From assembly GCA_016868815.1 (NCBI GenBank), contig VGFQ01000010.1:1-64000 (forward strand): a DNA stretch of 64,000 bases, read 5' to 3'. A model generated the notes under the pieces. The model saw only the letters and a program-made list of their open reading frames with translations. It had not been told where the DNA came from and ran no database searches. A program made the translations under genes and the position numbers. The stretch is from Bacteroidota bacterium. GTDB taxonomy: Bacteria > Bacteroidota > Bacteroidia > Chitinophagales > Chitinophagaceae. Each line of letters begins with the position of its first letter. Within the stretch, counting starts at the first letter, position 1. Positions 63,014 to 64,000 of the stretch are shown in pieces.

Positions 63014-64000
63014 TCATCGGATGATGGTGACATACCCGGCCATCTTTGCCCGCCCATTCTTAGGGTCTATCACATAATAGTACGTGCCGAAGGGTAGCGG
63101 CAGTCCATTGCGCTTTCCATCCCAAGGCTTGTTGTAGCCAATAGAGCGGTAGATCAGTTGCCCGTCGATGCTAAAGACTTCTATGATGGCCCCCGGGTAT
63201 GAATCTATATATAGAATATCCCAGAAATCGTTGATTCCATCTCCGTTGGGGGTGAAGGTGTTGAAAGCTACAGGCTTATAGAGGACTTTCAGGAACATGG
63301 AGCTGGTGTCGGTACAGCCTTTGTCGGACGTGACCGTCAGCAGATACCGTATAGCACTGTCCGGGGAGGCAATGGGCTTGAGCAGCGTGGGGTTGTTGAG
63401 CCCTTTGGCGGGTGTCCAGAGGTAGGTAAGCCCGTTGGCATTGGTGGCCGTCGCTTCGATGGTGATCTGTGCACCTTCGAGCATGATGCGGTTGGGACCA
63501 GCATCCGCGATAGGGTTCGGGTTGATGGAGACGATTTTTGTGGCCACTGTAGATGGGCAGTCAAAACTGTTTGTGATTTTTAAGGTTACCGTATAAAGGC
63601 CAGTATTACTATAGACATATGAGAACGAGGGGATATTTCGAGTGGTTCCATCACCTAAATTCCAGTCAAGCGTTTTTAAAGTACCATCTTGTGTGTTAGA
63701 TCTATTTATAAACTGCAGTGATCCGCCAAGGCAAACGTCGGTTGCACTGACAGTGAAGTCTGCAATAGGCTGTGGATGTATGGTATTTAATACAATGGTT
63801 GTATCGTGAATACAACCTTGCTGTGTCGTTGCCTGAAGCCTTACGTTGAAGGGCCCTAGGTTGGCATAGGTGTGCGCAGGATGCCTAGCGGTGGATGTGT
63901 TTACGGCTCCGCTTCCAGGGTCTCCAAAGTTCCACAGATAGCTGAGTGTCGAGGTGTCTGCACCGGGGACGTGAGATTTATTTAAAAACGGAATTACCGC
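63014..64000 (-). CDS. C-terminal part of a PKD-repeat T9SS cargo protein (type B sorting domain)
   Basis: The frame is open from the window edge to the TGA at 63016-63014, at least 328 residues, so the gene begins beyond the window. Two or more PKD-like domains are visible (YLWNFGDPGSGAVNTSTARH, WNLGDGTTRNIPSFSYVY with LYTVTLKITNSFDCPSTV). The C-terminal about 90 residues are the gliding-motility-associated domain (FTPNGDGINDFWDILYIDS to TYYYVIDPKNGR), a T9SS type B sorting signal. Such proteins are secreted to the cell surface, often as adhesins. Confidence 0.9.
   Translation of the reverse strand, partial: AVIPFLNKSHVPGADTSTLSYLWNFGDPGSGAVNTSTARHPAHTYANLGPFNVRLQATTQQGCIHDTTIVLNTIHPQPIADFTVSATDVCLGGSLQFINRSNTQDGTLKTLDWNLGDGTTRNIPSFSYVYSNTGLYTVTLKITNSFDCPSTVATKIVSINPNPIADAGPNRIMLEGAQITIEATATNANGLTYLWTPAKGLNNPTLLKPIASPDSAIRYLLTVTSDKGCTDTSSMFLKVLYKPVAFNTFTPNGDGINDFWDILYIDSYPGAIIEVFSIDGQLIYRSIGYNKPWDGKRNGLPLPFGTYYYVIDPKNGRAKMAGYVTIIR

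Overview
The window comes from a Bacteroidota chromosome, most likely a Chitinophagales relative (inference). Evidence: type IX secretion (T9SS) cargo domains at both ends of the window, an SprE/PorW-type gliding/T9SS gene, a bactofilin, a BshB1-type bacillithiol enzyme, an MtaB, and repeated promoter elements of the Bacteroidota form TAnnTTTG with almost no Shine-Dalgarno sequences. No rRNA, tRNA, CRISPR array, integrase or complete insertion sequence was seen. The region is almost entirely chromosomal housekeeping and catabolic genes.

Layout. 1-3.8 kb: tail of a T9SS cargo protein, a BNR/sortilin-type beta-propeller protein and a MORN-repeat exported protein. 4.3-9.9 kb: DnaQ-like exonuclease, polyprenol-phosphate mannosyltransferase, EamA transporter, S9 peptidase. 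9.9-19.9 kb: PH-like membrane protein and ureohydrolase (minus strand), then CcmE (CxxxY variant), CcmF/CcsA, a DUF4294 protein, BshB1, an amidohydrolase lipoprotein, and the AguB-AguA pair that makes putrescine from agmatine. 19.9-27.7 kb: PBP1A and SprE/PorW, then divergently a membrane protein, bactofilin, AtpZ, an AtpI-like protein and a SprT-like metalloprotein. 27.8-33 kb: GNAT, Gfo/Idh/MocA oxidoreductase, SMC. 33.1-34.2 kb: a gene-poor stretch rich in inverted repeats that ends in a strong intrinsic terminator. 34.2-40.9 kb: KdaD-like FAH protein, GH29 fucosidase, GH20 hexosaminidase, two-subunit molybdenum hydroxylase. 40.9-50.5 kb: MtaB, PlsC, PriA, RluD-like synthase, LipB, PLP desulfhydrase/deaminase, nucleotidyltransferase. 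50.6-54.4 kb: ECF sigma factor with a membrane protein that joins a short cytoplasmic domain to a trypsin-like protease, a small lipoprotein, a DEAD-box helicase.

54.5-63 kb is the most informative part: an aromatic amino acid operon (pheA, aminotransferase, tyrA, DAHP synthase-chorismate mutase, an HUH transposase-like gene, aroB, aroA, aroC, DUF952). It is preceded by a classical transcription attenuator: a 26-residue leader peptide with seven Tyr/Phe in ten residues, a 12-position antiterminator pairing and a mutually exclusive GC-rich terminator just before pheA. The window closes with a PKD-repeat, T9SS type B cargo protein on the minus strand.

The strongest candidates for undescribed biology are the Tyr/Phe attenuator, the catalytically intact Y1/HUH gene embedded in the aro operon, the sigma factor with its protease-bearing partner, the palindrome over the plsC promoter, and the structured region downstream of smc.
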